Both the position numbers and the translations under genes were made by a program. From AV2 sp035637175 (GTDB lineage: Bacteria > Verrucomicrobiota > Verrucomicrobiia > Limisphaerales > AV2), in assembly GCA_035637175.1 (NCBI GenBank), contig DASPXS010000393.1:1-26535 (forward strand): a stretch of DNA of 26,535 bases, written 5' to 3'. The notes beneath the pieces are model-generated. The model did not search any database. It worked only from the letters and a program-made list of their open reading frames with translations, and was not told the origin of the DNA. The first letter of the stretch is position 1; each line of letters begins with the position of its first letter. Of the stretch, positions 14,486-21,450 are shown piece by piece.

Positions 14486-15688
14486 ATGCAGTCTCCCCAG
14501 ACAGCTCCTCTGGTAGCCATCGCCTGTGGTGGCACGGGCGGGCATCTGTTCCCCGGACTGGCGGTGGCGGAAGTGCTCGCGCGCAGCGGCTGCGCCCTCT
14601 CGCTCCTCATCTCGCCCAAGGAAGTGGACCAGCACGCGGTCACGTCGGCGGTCGGCACGGAAGTCGTGACGTTGCCCGCCGTGGGACTGGTCAACGGACA
14701 AATCGGCGCGTTCGTGCGCGGCTTCTGGCAATCGTATCGCGCGACCCGACTACGGTTCCAGGCGCGCCCGCCGCAGGCCGTGCTGGCCATGGGAAGCTTC
14801 ACCAGCGCGCCGCCGATTGTGGCGGGATGCCAGCTCGGCGCGGCCACGTTTCTGCACGAATCAAATTCCATTCCCGGCCGGGCCAATCGCTGGCTGGCGC
14901 CGTTGGTCGATGCGGCGTTCATTGGGTTTCCCAACGCCGCGCGCCGTTTGCGTTGCGAGACCGTGGAAGTCACCGGCACTCCCGTGCGCCCGCAGTTCCA
15001 TTCGATGGATGCCGCCGCCTGCCGCGTGGCGCTCGGGCTTGAAGCGAATTCTCCCGTGTTGCTGGTGATGGGCGGCAGCCAGGGCGCGCGCGCCGTCAAC
15101 CATCTGGTGAGCCAATCGCTGCCGCTGTTTTCCGCGCAATTGCCCGGCCTGCAATTCCTCCATCTGACCGGCGCCGGTGATTTCGAAAAGATCCGCGCTG
15201 CCTACGCCGCGCACCGGCTCAAAGCGATGGTCAGTCCCTTCCTCAGCGAAATGGAACTGGCGCTGGGCGCGGCCACGGCGGCCGTCAGCCGCGCCGGCGC
15301 GTCGTCGCTGGCGGAACTGGCGGCGATGCGCGTGCCCGCTGTCCTGGTTCCGTACCCTTCCGCAGCGGACAACCACCAGTTTTACAACGCCTGGGCCATG
15401 GTCGAGAGAGGCGCCGTCCGGATGCTCGAACAGGAGAAAGCGACGCCGGAGATGCTGGTGGAGATGGTCAGGGGATTGATTGAAAAACCGGAACCCAGGG
15501 CGACGATGAAAGAGGCCCTGGCCCAATGGCACCGGCCCGACGCCGCCGAACGCATCGCCGCTCAAATACTGGAAGCGATGGCGCGCAAGGGCGTTCGCGT
15601 CGCGCCGCCCGCCAAACCGGGCCAACCCTCCCCCGTCCGGCCGGTCCGCCCGGATCGCCTGGAGATGCAGACGGCCCACCGCGCGTGA
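14486..15688 (+). CDS. murG: Undecaprenyldiphospho-muramoylpentapeptide beta-N-acetylglucosaminyltransferase
   Basis: 400 aa. It adds GlcNAc from UDP-GlcNAc to lipid I, making lipid II on the inner face of the membrane. Visible: the N-terminal glycine-rich loop ACGGTGGHLFPGLAVAE (about residues 13-29), FLHESNSIPGRANRW, GTPVR, GGSQGARAVN from residue 196, SRAGASSLAELAAMRVPAVLVPYP from residue 268, and DNHQFYNA. The C-terminus extends about 35 residues beyond the usual end in a Pro/Arg-rich tail. It follows the repeat-containing spacer and has no clear Shine-Dalgarno site. Its TGA overlaps the GTG start of murC (GTGA), indicating coupling. Confidence 0.95.
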   Translation: MQSPQTAPLVAIACGGTGGHLFPGLAVAEVLARSGCALSLLISPKEVDQHAVTSAVGTEVVTLPAVGLVNGQIGAFVRGFWQSYRATRLRFQARPPQAVLAMGSFTSAPPIVAGCQLGAATFLHESNSIPGRANRWLAPLVDAAFIGFPNAARRLRCETVEVTGTPVRPQFHSMDAAACRVALGLEANSPVLLVMGGSQGARAVNHLVSQSLPLFSAQLPGLQFLHLTGAGDFEKIRAAYAAHRLKAMVSPFLSEMELALGAATAAVSRAGASSLAELAAMRVPAVLVPYPSAADNHQFYNAWAMVERGAVRMLEQEKATPEMLVEMVRGLIEKPEPRATMKEALAQWHRPDAAERIAAQILEAMARKGVRVAPPAKPGQPSPVRPVRPDRLEMQTAHRA

Positions 15689-18144
15689 GTCCACTGAATC
15701 CACTACAAGTGAGCGACCTGCTGCAAGCCGCCGAGGCGGGCGGTTGCGTTTATCTCATCGGCGCGGGCGGCTGCGGTATGAGCGGTCTGGGCCATCTGTT
15801 GCTCGACCTCGGCTACTCGGTCGCCGGCTCCGACCTCATATTGAACGAGGAAATCCGGCAACTTCGCGCGCGGGGCGCCCTGATCCACACCGGTCACGAA
15901 GCCGGACAGCTTTGCGCGGCGCAGCCGGTATTGGTCGTTTTCTCCTCGGCCATTCGCTCGGACAATCCCGAAGGGCTGGCGGCCCGGGAATTGAAAGTGC
16001 CCCTCGTGCGGCGCGGGACCTTGCTGGCGGCGTTGCTGCAACGGCAGCGGGGCATCTGCGTAGCCGGCATGCACGGTAAAACAACGACCAGCGCGTTGCT
16101 CAGCTTTGCGCTCGAAAAATTACGAGCCCGGCCCAGCTATGCCGTCGGCGCGCTGGTACCGCAACTCGAACCTCACGCCCGCTTCAGTGGGGCAGCCGTC
16201 CCGGCTGCCTGCGCGGGTGTCCCGCCCGCGGGCGCTGCAGCAGCGCGAGCCCCGGACGACAGTCGAGACGCCTGCGCCAATCCGGCGCCCCGGGCGGATT
16301 GCCAGCCTTATTTCGTCGTCGAAGCCGACGAAAGCGACGGCACGCTGTGCGAGTTCCGTGCCGAACACGCCATCGTGTTGAATGTGGACGCCGAGCATCT
16401 CGACTACTACGCGAACCTCGAATCGGTCGGCCGCGAATTCCAGGCCTTCGCCGAGCAGACGCGCGGCCTGCTGATTTTCTGCGCCGATGACGCGCGCCTG
16501 GCCGAGCTGTTCGCCAGACGTCCCGGCGCGATTTCCTACGGTTTTAATCCGCTGGCATCCTATCGAATTGAAACGAAGATCCATCCCGCGGCCGACCCGA
16601 CCCGCGACCCGCGACCCGCAACCCGCTTTGACATCTGGCACAACGGCCGGCGCCTGGGCGGGTTCAGCACCAGCCTGCTGGGCGAAAAAAACGTTTCCAA
16701 CTGCGCGGCCGTGATAGCGCTGCTGCATCAACTGGGGTTTCAACCGGCCGACATTGCCGGAGGAATCGCCCCCTTCCGCGGCGCCGCGCGACGGCAGGAG
16801 GAATTGTTTTCGGACGCATGTTACCGGTTGTTCGACGACTACGGCCATCATCCGAACGAGATCGCCGCGACGCTGAAGGCGTTGAAGGGTCTCGGCTGCC
16901 GCCGTCTGCTCGTCGCGTTTCAGCCGCATCGTTACACGCGGACGCGGCATTTGTTGAAAGAGTTCGCGACGTGTTTTGCCGGCGCGGATAAGCTCTGGCT
17001 CGCCGAAATCTACGCGGCGAGCGAGCCGGAGATTCCCGGCGTGAACGGCGCCCTGCTGGCCGAGGTGGTGCGGGCGCAGGGCCAGCCGGCGGAATTCATC
17101 GGCGCGCTGAACGACCTGCGCAAAGCCGTGCGCGCGGCGATGCAGCCCGGTGACCTGGTGCTGTTTCTCGGCGCCGGCGACATCACGAAAACAGCGCACG
17201 AACTCGCGGCACAATTGCGTGAAGAAATGCCGACCGATCAGGAAGAACTCTTTGCCGCGCTGTCCCCGGCGCTGTCGCCGGCGACAGTCCTCCGCCGCAA
17301 CGAGCCGCTGGCGAAGAAAACCACGCTGCGCGTCGGAGGACCGGCGGATGTTTACGTCGAGCCCGCGTCGGAAGCCGAGCTGGCGGCGGTCTTGAGAATC
17401 TGCGCGGACCGCAAAGTTCCTTTCGTGATTCTGGGCCGCGGCTCGAATTTGCTGATCAAGGACGGCGGCATTCGAGGTGTGGTGATTTGTCTGGTCCATC
17501 CCAATTTCAGCCGCGTGGAAATAGCGGCCGACCGATTGCACTGCGGCGCCGGGGCGAAACTGAAAACCGTGGCGGTGGAGGCGAAGCGCAACGGATTGAG
17601 CAGCCTGGAATTCCTGGAGGGCATCCCCGGCAGCGTCGGCGGCGCCTTGCGCATGAATGCCGGCGCGATGGGATCGTGGATGTTCGACGTCGTCGAGATC
17701 ATCCGGTTCATGGACTACTCCGGCCAGGTCCACGAGCGCCAGGCGGGCGAGGTGAACGTCGAGTATCGCGGCTGTCCCCTGTTCAAAGACCACATCGCCC
17801 TGGGCGCCGTGTTGAAGGGCGAACCGGCGGCGCGCGAAGCTGTCGAACAACGAATGCAGACGTTCAGCCAGAAACGTTGGACCAGCCAGCCCGCGGCGCC
17901 CAGCGCCGGGTGCATTTTCAAAAACCCGAAAGTCATTCCGGCGGGCAAATTGATCGACGAGCTGGGATTGAAAGGCACGCGCGTCGGCGGCGCGGTCGTG
18001 TCCGATGCGCACGGCAATTTTATCGTGAACGAGGGCGACGCGACGGCGAAGGATGTGCTGGCTCTGATTGATATCGTCAGGCAACGGGCCCGGGCCGCGC
18101 GGGGAATCGAACTGGAAACGGAAGTGGAGATTATCGGCGAATGA
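15685..18144 (+). CDS. murC-murB: Fused UDP-N-acetylmuramate--L-alanine ligase / UDP-N-acetylenolpyruvoylglucosamine reductase (MurC-MurB)
   Basis: 819 aa from GTG 15685, which overlaps the murG stop. Residues 1 to about 514 are MurC (adds L-Ala to UDP-MurNAc): IGAGGCGMSGLGHLLLDLGY, ATP loop G128-M-H-G-K-T133, VVEADESDGTL, NVDAEHLDYY, DDYGHHPNEIAATL, FQPHRYTRTR. Residues about 515-819 are MurB (FAD/NADPH reduction of enolpyruvate): TTLRVGGPADVYVEP, GRGSNLL from G584, EFLEGIPGSVGGALRMNAGAMG, FKNP, and a C-terminal ELETEVEIIG. No linker separates them. Met515 (ATG 17227) sits where a separate MurB would start. Two oddities: about 40 residues (168-207) of repeat-derived insert in MurC, and Cys743 (SAGCIFKNP) where MurB usually has its catalytic serine. 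murB is thus part of the operon as one polypeptide. Confidence 0.93.
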   Translation: MSPLNPLQVSDLLQAAEAGGCVYLIGAGGCGMSGLGHLLLDLGYSVAGSDLILNEEIRQLRARGALIHTGHEAGQLCAAQPVLVVFSSAIRSDNPEGLAARELKVPLVRRGTLLAALLQRQRGICVAGMHGKTTTSALLSFALEKLRARPSYAVGALVPQLEPHARFSGAAVPAACAGVPPAGAAAARAPDDSRDACANPAPRADCQPYFVVEADESDGTLCEFRAEHAIVLNVDAEHLDYYANLESVGREFQAFAEQTRGLLIFCADDARLAELFARRPGAISYGFNPLASYRIETKIHPAADPTRDPRPATRFDIWHNGRRLGGFSTSLLGEKNVSNCAAVIALLHQLGFQPADIAGGIAPFRGAARRQEELFSDACYRLFDDYGHHPNEIAATLKALKGLGCRRLLVAFQPHRYTRTRHLLKEFATCFAGADKLWLAEIYAASEPEIPGVNGALLAEVVRAQGQPAEFIGALNDLRKAVRAAMQPGDLVLFLGAGDITKTAHELAAQLREEMPTDQEELFAALSPALSPATVLRRNEPLAKKTTLRVGGPADVYVEPASEAELAAVLRICADRKVPFVILGRGSNLLIKDGGIRGVVICLVHPNFSRVEIAADRLHCGAGAKLKTVAVEAKRNGLSSLEFLEGIPGSVGGALRMNAGAMGSWMFDVVEIIRFMDYSGQVHERQAGEVNVEYRGCPLFKDHIALGAVLKGEPAAREAVEQRMQTFSQKRWTSQPAAPSAGCIFKNPKVIPAGKLIDELGLKGTRVGGAVVSDAHGNFIVNEGDATAKDVLALIDIVRQRARAARGIELETEVEIIGE
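16186..16305 (+). repeat. GC-rich palindromic repeat translated in-frame within MurC
   Basis: About 120 nt separate the MurC segments GALVPQLEPHARF and PYFVVEADESDG, which normally lie only a few residues apart. The insert contains successive hairpins: GGCAGCC/GGCTGCC (16191-16197 with 16203-16209), GCGGG/CCCGC (16213-16217 with 16221-16225), and GCGCTG/CAGCGC (16232-16237 with 16241-16246). It encodes an Ala/Pro/Arg-rich stretch. It resembles translated repeats I recall from other Verrucomicrobiota (unchecked). Confidence 0.7.
16600..16627 (+). repeat. 7-nt tandem repeat in MurC
   Basis: About four copies of ACCCGCR in a row, encoding DPTRDPRPATR in the region before the FDIWHNGRR segment of MurC. 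It is probably a slippage-prone surface loop. Confidence 0.6.
17272..17287. repeat. 16-bp perfect palindrome near the MurC/MurB junction
   Basis: CTGTCGCCGGCGACAG is self-complementary. It lies 45 nt after ATG 17227, where MurB would start. It is preceded by a near-copy of its left half (GCGCTGTCCCCG). It encodes part of the ALSPALSPATV segment. Confidence 0.6.
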
Positions 18145-18205
18145 AACGTCGTCATTCCCGTCCTCGCGTGTTCGGGAACGGGACCAAGTACGAACAACGA
18201 CCGGA

Positions 18206-19126
18206 ATGCGCGAAACGTTGAACATTACAGTCATGCTCGGCGGCCCGTCCGCCGAGCGCGAGGTGTCGCTCAAGTCCGGCGCGGCGGTCGTCAGGGCGTT
18301 GCGTTCGCTCGGGCACACGATCCACGAACTCGACCCGCGCGATGATTCGTGGGCGTTGCCGCCGGGAACCGACGTTGTGTTTCTCGCGTTGCACGGAACG
18401 TATGGCGAGGACGGCACGGTGCAGCGCCATTTGGAGAGGTTGGGCGTCCCTTACACCGGGTGCGACTCCCGGGCGAGCCGAACGGCGTTCGACAAGGTTT
18501 TGACCAAGCAGCTTTGCCTCCAGGCGGGAGTACCGACTGCGCGCTTCGAGGTTTTTGCTTCGCCGACAGCGGAATGGCCGTCGGGCTGGCAACCGCCGGT
18601 GGTGCTCAAGCCGGTGCGCCAGGGTTCGAGCGTCGGATTGCAGTTTGTCGAGCGGGTCGGGGACTGGAAAGCGGCATTGGCGGAGGCGCTGCGTCATGGC
18701 TCGGAGGTTCTGATGGAAGAAAAGATTTTGGGCCGGGAAACCACGGTGGGCATTTTGGGCGGGGAGGCTTTGCCCATCGTGGAGGTCCGGCCCATCCAGG
18801 GCGGTTACGACTACCGAAACAAATACACTAGCGGCCGGACGGAGTACTTCTGTCCGGCGCCGTTCGATACCGCGGCGTCCCAGTGCATCCAGCAGGCGGC
18901 GCGGAGGGCGTTTCGCGTCGTCGGCGGACGCGACTACGGGCGCGTCGATGTGTTGGTGCGGCCGCACGGCGAACCGGTGGTGCTGGAAGTCAACACGCTG
19001 CCCGGAATGACGGAGACGAGTCTGTTGCCGAAGGCCGCGGCGGCGGCGGGAATCAGTTTTGCCGAATTGTGTCAGCGAATGATTGACCTGGCGATGCAAC
19101 GACGGGCGCCGGTGACGACCGGCTGA
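18206..19126 (+). CDS. ddl: D-alanine--D-alanine ligase
   Basis: 306 aa, the usual DdlB length. It joins two D-alanines with ATP to supply MurF. ATP-grasp family features: LGGPSAEREVSLKSG at the N-terminus, LHGTYGEDGTVQRHLERLGVPYTG, ASRTAFDKVLTKQL, PVVLKPVRQGSSVGLQFV, MEEKILGRETTVGIL, YDYRNKYTSGRTEYFCPA, GRVDVLVRPHGEPVVLEVNTLPGMTETSLLPKAA. The frame is open upstream inside murC-murB, but ATG 18206 places the conserved GGPSAERE at the normal distance. A weak GGA precedes the ATG. The 61-nt spacer after murB has only a weak TCCCGT/ACGGGA inverted repeat. Confidence 0.96.
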   Translation: MRETLNITVMLGGPSAEREVSLKSGAAVVRALRSLGHTIHELDPRDDSWALPPGTDVVFLALHGTYGEDGTVQRHLERLGVPYTGCDSRASRTAFDKVLTKQLCLQAGVPTARFEVFASPTAEWPSGWQPPVVLKPVRQGSSVGLQFVERVGDWKAALAEALRHGSEVLMEEKILGRETTVGILGGEALPIVEVRPIQGGYDYRNKYTSGRTEYFCPAPFDTAASQCIQQAARRAFRVVGGRDYGRVDVLVRPHGEPVVLEVNTLPGMTETSLLPKAAAAAGISFAELCQRMIDLAMQRRAPVTTG

Positions 19127-19129
19127 AAT

Positions 19130-19187
19130 CCGAATGACGAATATCAAATGACAAAAGACTCCTTGGCGTGTTTCATTCGTCATTCGG
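19130..19187. repeat. Inverted repeat of the TTCGTCATTCG family
   Basis: CCGAATGACGAAT (19130-19142) is the exact complement of ATTCGTCATTCGG (19175-19187), giving a 13-bp stem in the ddl-ftsQ spacer. The same word family forms the direct repeat near queA (1886-1939). Confidence 0.75.
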
Positions 19188-19205
19188 GTTTCGTGCTTCG
19201 TTCGT

Positions 19206-19241
19206 CCTTCGTCCTTTGTCCTTCGTCCTTTGTCCTTCGTC
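19206..19241 (+). repeat. 14-nt pyrimidine-rich tandem repeat before ftsQ
   Basis: CCTTCGTCCTTTGT occurs at 19206-19219 and 19220-19233, then partly at 19234-19241, ending 8 nt before the ftsQ ATG. No Shine-Dalgarno site lies between. It may vary in length between strains. Confidence 0.75.
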
Positions 19242-19249
19242 ATTGAAAC

Positions 19250-20203
19250 ATGTGGTTTAACCGCAAACCGAAGAACCGGCGAATCGAGCGGGGCCATGTG
19301 CTCGACGTGAAGCTGCGCACCAAGGAAGTGCGCGCGGCGCGTTTGCGCCTGGCCACCGCCGCCGCCGGGCTTTCGCTCGGCACGGTCATTGGCCTTTACC
19401 TGCTCTGGCGCGCCGGCGATTGGGCACTCGACCAGTTCGTGTTCAAGAACGATGCCTTCGCGATTCGCCAGTTGGATATTCAGACCGACGGCTCGATCCC
19501 GATCGAACAACTGCGCCGGTGGGCGGGTGTCAAACCCGGCGACAACCTGCTGGCGCTCGATTTGAATCGCGTCAAGAGCAACCTGGAACTGTCGCCGATG
19601 ATTCAATCGGTCGCCGTCGAGCGCGTATTGCCGCGCGCCTTGAAGATTTCCGTCGTCGAGCGGGACCCGATCGCCCAGGTGAAAATGCTGCAATTTCAAC
19701 CGGGCGGCGGCATTGGGCTGGTTTCCTATTACCTGGACGAGAGCGGCCATATCATTCAGCCGCCGCCGGTCCGGGGAAATCCGATCGGCCAGAACGCGGA
19801 GGCGTTGCCGGTCTTGACCGGTGTCAGCGCGGCCGAACTGAATCCGGGGCGGGCGGTCAATTCGCCGAAGATCAGCGCCGCGCTGCGGTTGGTCGCCGAA
19901 TTTGAAAACTCGCCGATGGCCGGGCTGGTTGACCTGAAGAGCGTGGACATTTCCGGGACGGAGGTGTTGCAGGTCGCCACCGGGCAGGGCAGCCAGATCA
20001 TTTTTGCGTTGGATCGCCCGGAGGAGCAACTGCGCTGCTGGCGGTTGGTGCATGATTATGGCAAAAAAATTGGCAAAACCCTCCGCGCGCTCGATCTGTC
20101 GGTGACCAACAACGCTCCCGCGCTTTGGCTCGAAGCCAGCGCCCTGCCGCCCTCGGCGCCCAAACCCCGCAAACCCTCATCCCACCAGAAGAAACATGTT
20201 TGA
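19250..20203 (+). CDS. ftsQ: Cell division protein FtsQ
   Basis: 317 aa. A basic cytoplasmic tail (about residues 1-32) is followed by one membrane segment (about 33-54). A POTRA-type domain comes next (about 70-140, FAIRQLDIQTDGSIPIEQLRRWAGVKPGDNLLALDL to ALKISVVERDPIAQV), then the FtsQ/DivIB beta domain with LPVLTG. It links early and late divisome proteins, binding FtsL and FtsB in the periplasm. The name is supported by topology and by its place between ddl and ftsA. The C-terminal tail is rich in Pro, Lys and Ser. It overlaps ftsA by 8 nt, so the two are likely coupled. Confidence 0.92.
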   Translation: MWFNRKPKNRRIERGHVLDVKLRTKEVRAARLRLATAAAGLSLGTVIGLYLLWRAGDWALDQFVFKNDAFAIRQLDIQTDGSIPIEQLRRWAGVKPGDNLLALDLNRVKSNLELSPMIQSVAVERVLPRALKISVVERDPIAQVKMLQFQPGGGIGLVSYYLDESGHIIQPPPVRGNPIGQNAEALPVLTGVSAAELNPGRAVNSPKISAALRLVAEFENSPMAGLVDLKSVDISGTEVLQVATGQGSQIIFALDRPEEQLRCWRLVHDYGKKIGKTLRALDLSVTNNAPALWLEASALPPSAPKPRKPSSHQKKHV

Positions 20204-21422
20204 TCAATCGTCCGTCATCGTCGGTCTGGAAGTGGGTACGTCGAAAATCTGCGCGGTGGTCGGCGAAGTCAACGACGCCGGCGCCCTGAGCATCATCGGC
20301 GTCGGCCAGTCCCGCTCGCGCGGTGTGCGCAAGGGAGAGATTGTCGATGCCACGCGCGCGAGCGAGGACATTCGCAACGCCATCGTCGAGGCCGAGCAGA
20401 TGGCCGACGTGGAGGTCCGCAGCGTTTATCTCGGCGTGAGCGGCGGGCACCTGCGCGGCTTCAACAATCGCGGCGTGCATCCGGTGGTTTCCGCCGACCG
20501 CGAAATCACCGAGGAAGACGTGCAGGACGTGATCAAAAACGCCAAGGCCATCAATCTGCCGGCCGAAAACCACGTGGTGCACGTCATTCGTCAGCACTTC
20601 CGCGTGGACGGTCAGGATGGCATCCAGAATCCCGTCGGCATGCTCGGCGCGAGGGTCGAAGTGGATGTGCTCGTCGTTCATGGCAGTTTCAACCGGCTGC
20701 AAAATCCGATTCGCGCGGTGAAAAGCCTGCAGTTGGAAGTCGAAGACATCGTTTTCAACGGTCTGGCCTCGGCGCTGGCGCTGTTGAGCAACGAACAAAA
20801 GGAACTCGGCGCCCTGGTCATCGACATCGGCGGTGGCACCACGGAATACGTCATCTGCGCGGACGGCATCGTGAAGCATACCGGTCTGCTCGCCGTGGGC
20901 GGCGATCATATCTCGAACGACCTGGCCTACGGGCTCAAGGTCCCGCTCAGTCGCGCCGAACAACTCAAGATCGAACACGGCGCCGCGCGGATGGACGACA
21001 GCGTGAAGGGCCGGACCGTCGCCCTGACGAACAGCCACGGTCTGGCGGAACGCTCGATCAACCTCGAACACCTGCGCCGCATCATGGCGCTGCGCGTCGA
21101 GGAGATTTTTCATCTCATCGCCCAGGAAATCGGCCCGACCGGTCTGCTCGATTATTTGCGCGCCGGAGTCTTTCTGTGCGGCGGCGGCGCGCGCATTCCG
21201 GAGATTCAAAAACTGGCCGAGCGGATGTTCGGTCTGCCGGTGTCGCTCGGCAAGACCAACTCCGTTAGCGGACTGAAGTCGGCCCTCGACCAGCCGGAAT
21301 TTGCCGCCGCGATCGGCCTGGTGAAATTCGGCTCGTTCCAGACAAAGAAAAGGACCAGTCGCGGCGGCCTGGGCGAAATAAGGAACAAGGTCAGCCAACT
21401 GCTGCGCGCGGTGAAAAAATAA
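20196..21422 (+). CDS. ftsA: Cell division protein FtsA
   Basis: 408 aa, the usual length. This actin-like ATPase tethers FtsZ to the membrane and recruits the later divisome. Visible: VIVGLEVGTSKICAVVGEV (phosphate 1), the SHS2-type 1C domain after RGVRKGEIVDATRASEDIR, D210-IGGGTTEYV (phosphate 2), GGDHISNDLAYGLKVPLSRAEQLK, and FLCGGGARIPEIQKLAE. The C-terminal about 18 residues (GEIRNKVSQLLRAVKK) look like the amphipathic membrane-targeting helix. The ATG at 20196 lies inside the end of ftsQ, with a weak AGAAG before it. Confidence 0.96.
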   Translation: MFDQSSVIVGLEVGTSKICAVVGEVNDAGALSIIGVGQSRSRGVRKGEIVDATRASEDIRNAIVEAEQMADVEVRSVYLGVSGGHLRGFNNRGVHPVVSADREITEEDVQDVIKNAKAINLPAENHVVHVIRQHFRVDGQDGIQNPVGMLGARVEVDVLVVHGSFNRLQNPIRAVKSLQLEVEDIVFNGLASALALLSNEQKELGALVIDIGGGTTEYVICADGIVKHTGLLAVGGDHISNDLAYGLKVPLSRAEQLKIEHGAARMDDSVKGRTVALTNSHGLAERSINLEHLRRIMALRVEEIFHLIAQEIGPTGLLDYLRAGVFLCGGGARIPEIQKLAERMFGLPVSLGKTNSVSGLKSALDQPEFAAAIGLVKFGSFQTKKRTSRGGLGEIRNKVSQLLRAVKK

Positions 21423-21439
21423 AACCGGCGGCCTCCGGC

Positions 21440-21444
21440 AAAGG
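21440..21444 (+). promoter_or_regulatory. Ribosome binding site of ftsZ
   Basis: AAAGG ends 6 nt before ATG 21451 but directly abuts ATG 21445. This favours 21451 as the ftsZ start. It is one of few convincing Shine-Dalgarno sites in the window. Confidence 0.6.
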
Positions 21445-21450
21445 ATGATT

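Noticed and set aside
16120..18417. 765-codon minus-strand open frame opposite murC-murB and ddl
   Set aside because: Antisense shadow of conserved genes; no recognisable domain.
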